From contig NZ_NPDR01000009.1 of NCBI RefSeq assembly GCF_002811765.1, positions 1 through 64,000 of the forward strand: 64,000 nucleotides of DNA. Direction: 5' to 3'. The stretch is from Leptospira saintgironsiae (GTDB lineage Bacteria > Spirochaetota > Leptospiria > Leptospirales > Leptospiraceae). Position numbers and translations under genes: made by a program. Below, piece by piece: positions 63,277-64,000 of this stretch (within the stretch, counting starts at the first letter, position 1; each line of letters begins with the position of its first letter). Below the pieces are notes generated by a model. It saw only the letters and a list, made by a program, of their open reading frames with translations, did no database searches and was not told the DNA's origin.

Positions 63277-63336
63277 AGGGAATCCGATTTTCCTTCGATA
63301 GTAAGTACCAAAGGTATACGAAACCGACAGGTGCCT

Positions 63337-64000
63337 ATGAAACGACTTTCTACTATCATTCTATCATTCTTAATTTTGGCGGCTTGGGGCTGTAATACCG
63401 TCATCATCCGCCCTTGGAATGCTCCGAACGCTATCAAAACTTCCGAAAAGATCAGAGTCTTCTTAGGAAAAGCAGAATCTGATCTGATGATCAAAGCGGA
63501 TGGAGTAATTTTCGTATATGATGTGAATGATCTTCTGATCAAACGTGCATATGATATGATTTCTTTGGATGCTAAAAAATTGAAAGCTCCAATCCGTTTC
63601 GTAGCGGACAATCCTGGTTTGGAATATAAGGGAAGAAAGTTCAGAGGAGAAATTTTACTCCAACCTGATAAGAATGGCAACGTTCTACTCATCAATAGAG
63701 TTCCATTAGAAGAATATTTATATTCTGTTGTTCCTTCAGAAGTTCCTGCTGGCTGGCCAACTGAGGCTTTAAAAGCACAAGCAATCTGTTCCAGAACTTA
63801 TGCAATCAGAGAGATCCTGAACAAAAAGGATACTGCTTATGATGTGGAATCCACTGTGAATTCACAAGCCTACTCTGGTATGGTTAAAGAAAATCCAAGA
63901 ACCACTCAAGCTGTTCGTGATACAGAAGGTGTTCTTGCAGTTTATGAAGATGATCCTATTCATATGTTCTTTCATTCTAATAGTGGAGGAAGGACCGAAA
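63337..64000 (+). CDS. SpoIID/LytB-domain lipoprotein, 3' end outside window
   Basis: Open to the window's end, so at least 221 residues and truncated. Starts [19 protein letters not shown] with a lipobox (Cys 19). The SpoIID/LytB domain appears from about residue 80: [35 protein letters not shown] near 143-156, and F-H-S-N-S-G-G-R near the end. In the sporulation proteins this fold is a lytic transglycosylase; in non-sporulating bacteria it serves in peptidoglycan remodelling. The ATG is preceded by a GTG six bases earlier. The gene follows the RNA methyltransferase after a 60-nt gap and may have its own promoter. Confidence 0.8.
   Translation, partial: MKRLSTIILSFLILAAWGCNTVIIRPWNAPNAIKTSEKIRVFLGKAESDLMIKADGVIFVYDVNDLLIKRAYDMISLDAKKLKAPIRFVADNPGLEYKGRKFRGEILLQPDKNGNVLLINRVPLEEYLYSVVPSEVPAGWPTEALKAQAICSRTYAIREILNKKDTAYDVESTVNSQAYSGMVKENPRTTQAVRDTEGVLAVYEDDPIHMFFHSNSGGRTE

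Noticed and set aside
1..64000. Mobile elements, tRNA, rRNA, CRISPR arrays
   Set aside because: I looked for transposase or integrase motifs, cloverleaf-like sequences and regularly spaced repeats and found none; the repeats seen are irregular or short.

Overview
The window reads as a chromosomal segment of a Leptospira species (spirochaete). The gene content is that of a low-to-moderate GC spirochaete with many lipoproteins: loose lipoboxes (for example ...FSMNC, ...LAMGC, ...LFQC), outer-membrane barrels ending in Phe, RsbW- and STAS-type regulators, a TTG-rich set of start codons, a fused isobutyryl-CoA mutase and a single-chain glycyl-tRNA synthetase. The genus call is inference from overall recognition; no rRNA marker is present. 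I found no tRNA, rRNA, CRISPR array, transposase or prophage gene. Both edges cut genes: a HATPase on the left and a SpoIID/LytB protein on the right.

Layout. 1-6.5 kb: partial anti-sigma-type ATPase, a polysaccharide flippase/PAP2 phosphatase pair, and the 1122-residue IcmF-type mutase behind a perfect palindrome. 6.5-11.4 kb: the most unusual block, a STAS protein, a Cys/His-rich secreted protein, an MbnP-like lipoprotein, an MbnH-like di-haem protein, a lipoprotein and an outer-membrane barrel, apparently one copper- or redox-linked operon. 11.4-21.5 kb: small secreted proteins, cysteine synthase, class I aldolase, a hybrid histidine kinase with a degenerate ATPase, a CBS protein, and a TPR protein with CheW. 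21.6-25.4 kb: a minus-strand operon FYDLN protein - miaA - hfq - SPFH-like - manC - small AURKAIP1/COX24-type basic protein, closed by a terminator. Its miaA appears to start at AUU, overlapping the preceding stop codon by one base. 25.5-30.9 kb: pdxJ, repeat DNA, a TPR-like lipoprotein divergent from a CtpA-type protease, and nadB.

30.9-35.5 kb holds a tandem duplication of a two-gene module (POTRA-less Omp85-like barrel plus DUF1566 lipoprotein). The lipoproteins are nearly identical while the barrels have diverged, which looks like gene conversion. 35.7-50.6 kb: a plsC - biotin carboxylase - BCCP operon, a DUF2225 protein, truA with two envelope proteins, a TonB-like/PrsW/prmA/adenosine-kinase operon, glyS, and a metzincin-like lipoprotein. 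50.7-64 kb: a GNAT enzyme, a K+-dependent-type membrane pyrophosphatase, TPR and hydrolase genes, a 0.6-kb AT-rich gap, a DUF3015-DUF3015-DUF4105 envelope operon with an alpha/beta hydrolase, and a TrmA/RumA-type RNA methyltransferase.

Common themes. Same-strand neighbours often overlap by 1-4 nt (ATGA, TTGA, TAATT), implying translational coupling. Six convergent pairs meet with 0-7 nt overlap and no room for a terminator. Where intergenic space exists it carries hairpin terminators or dispersed repeat families. All functions are read from motifs and family knowledge; no database search was run.
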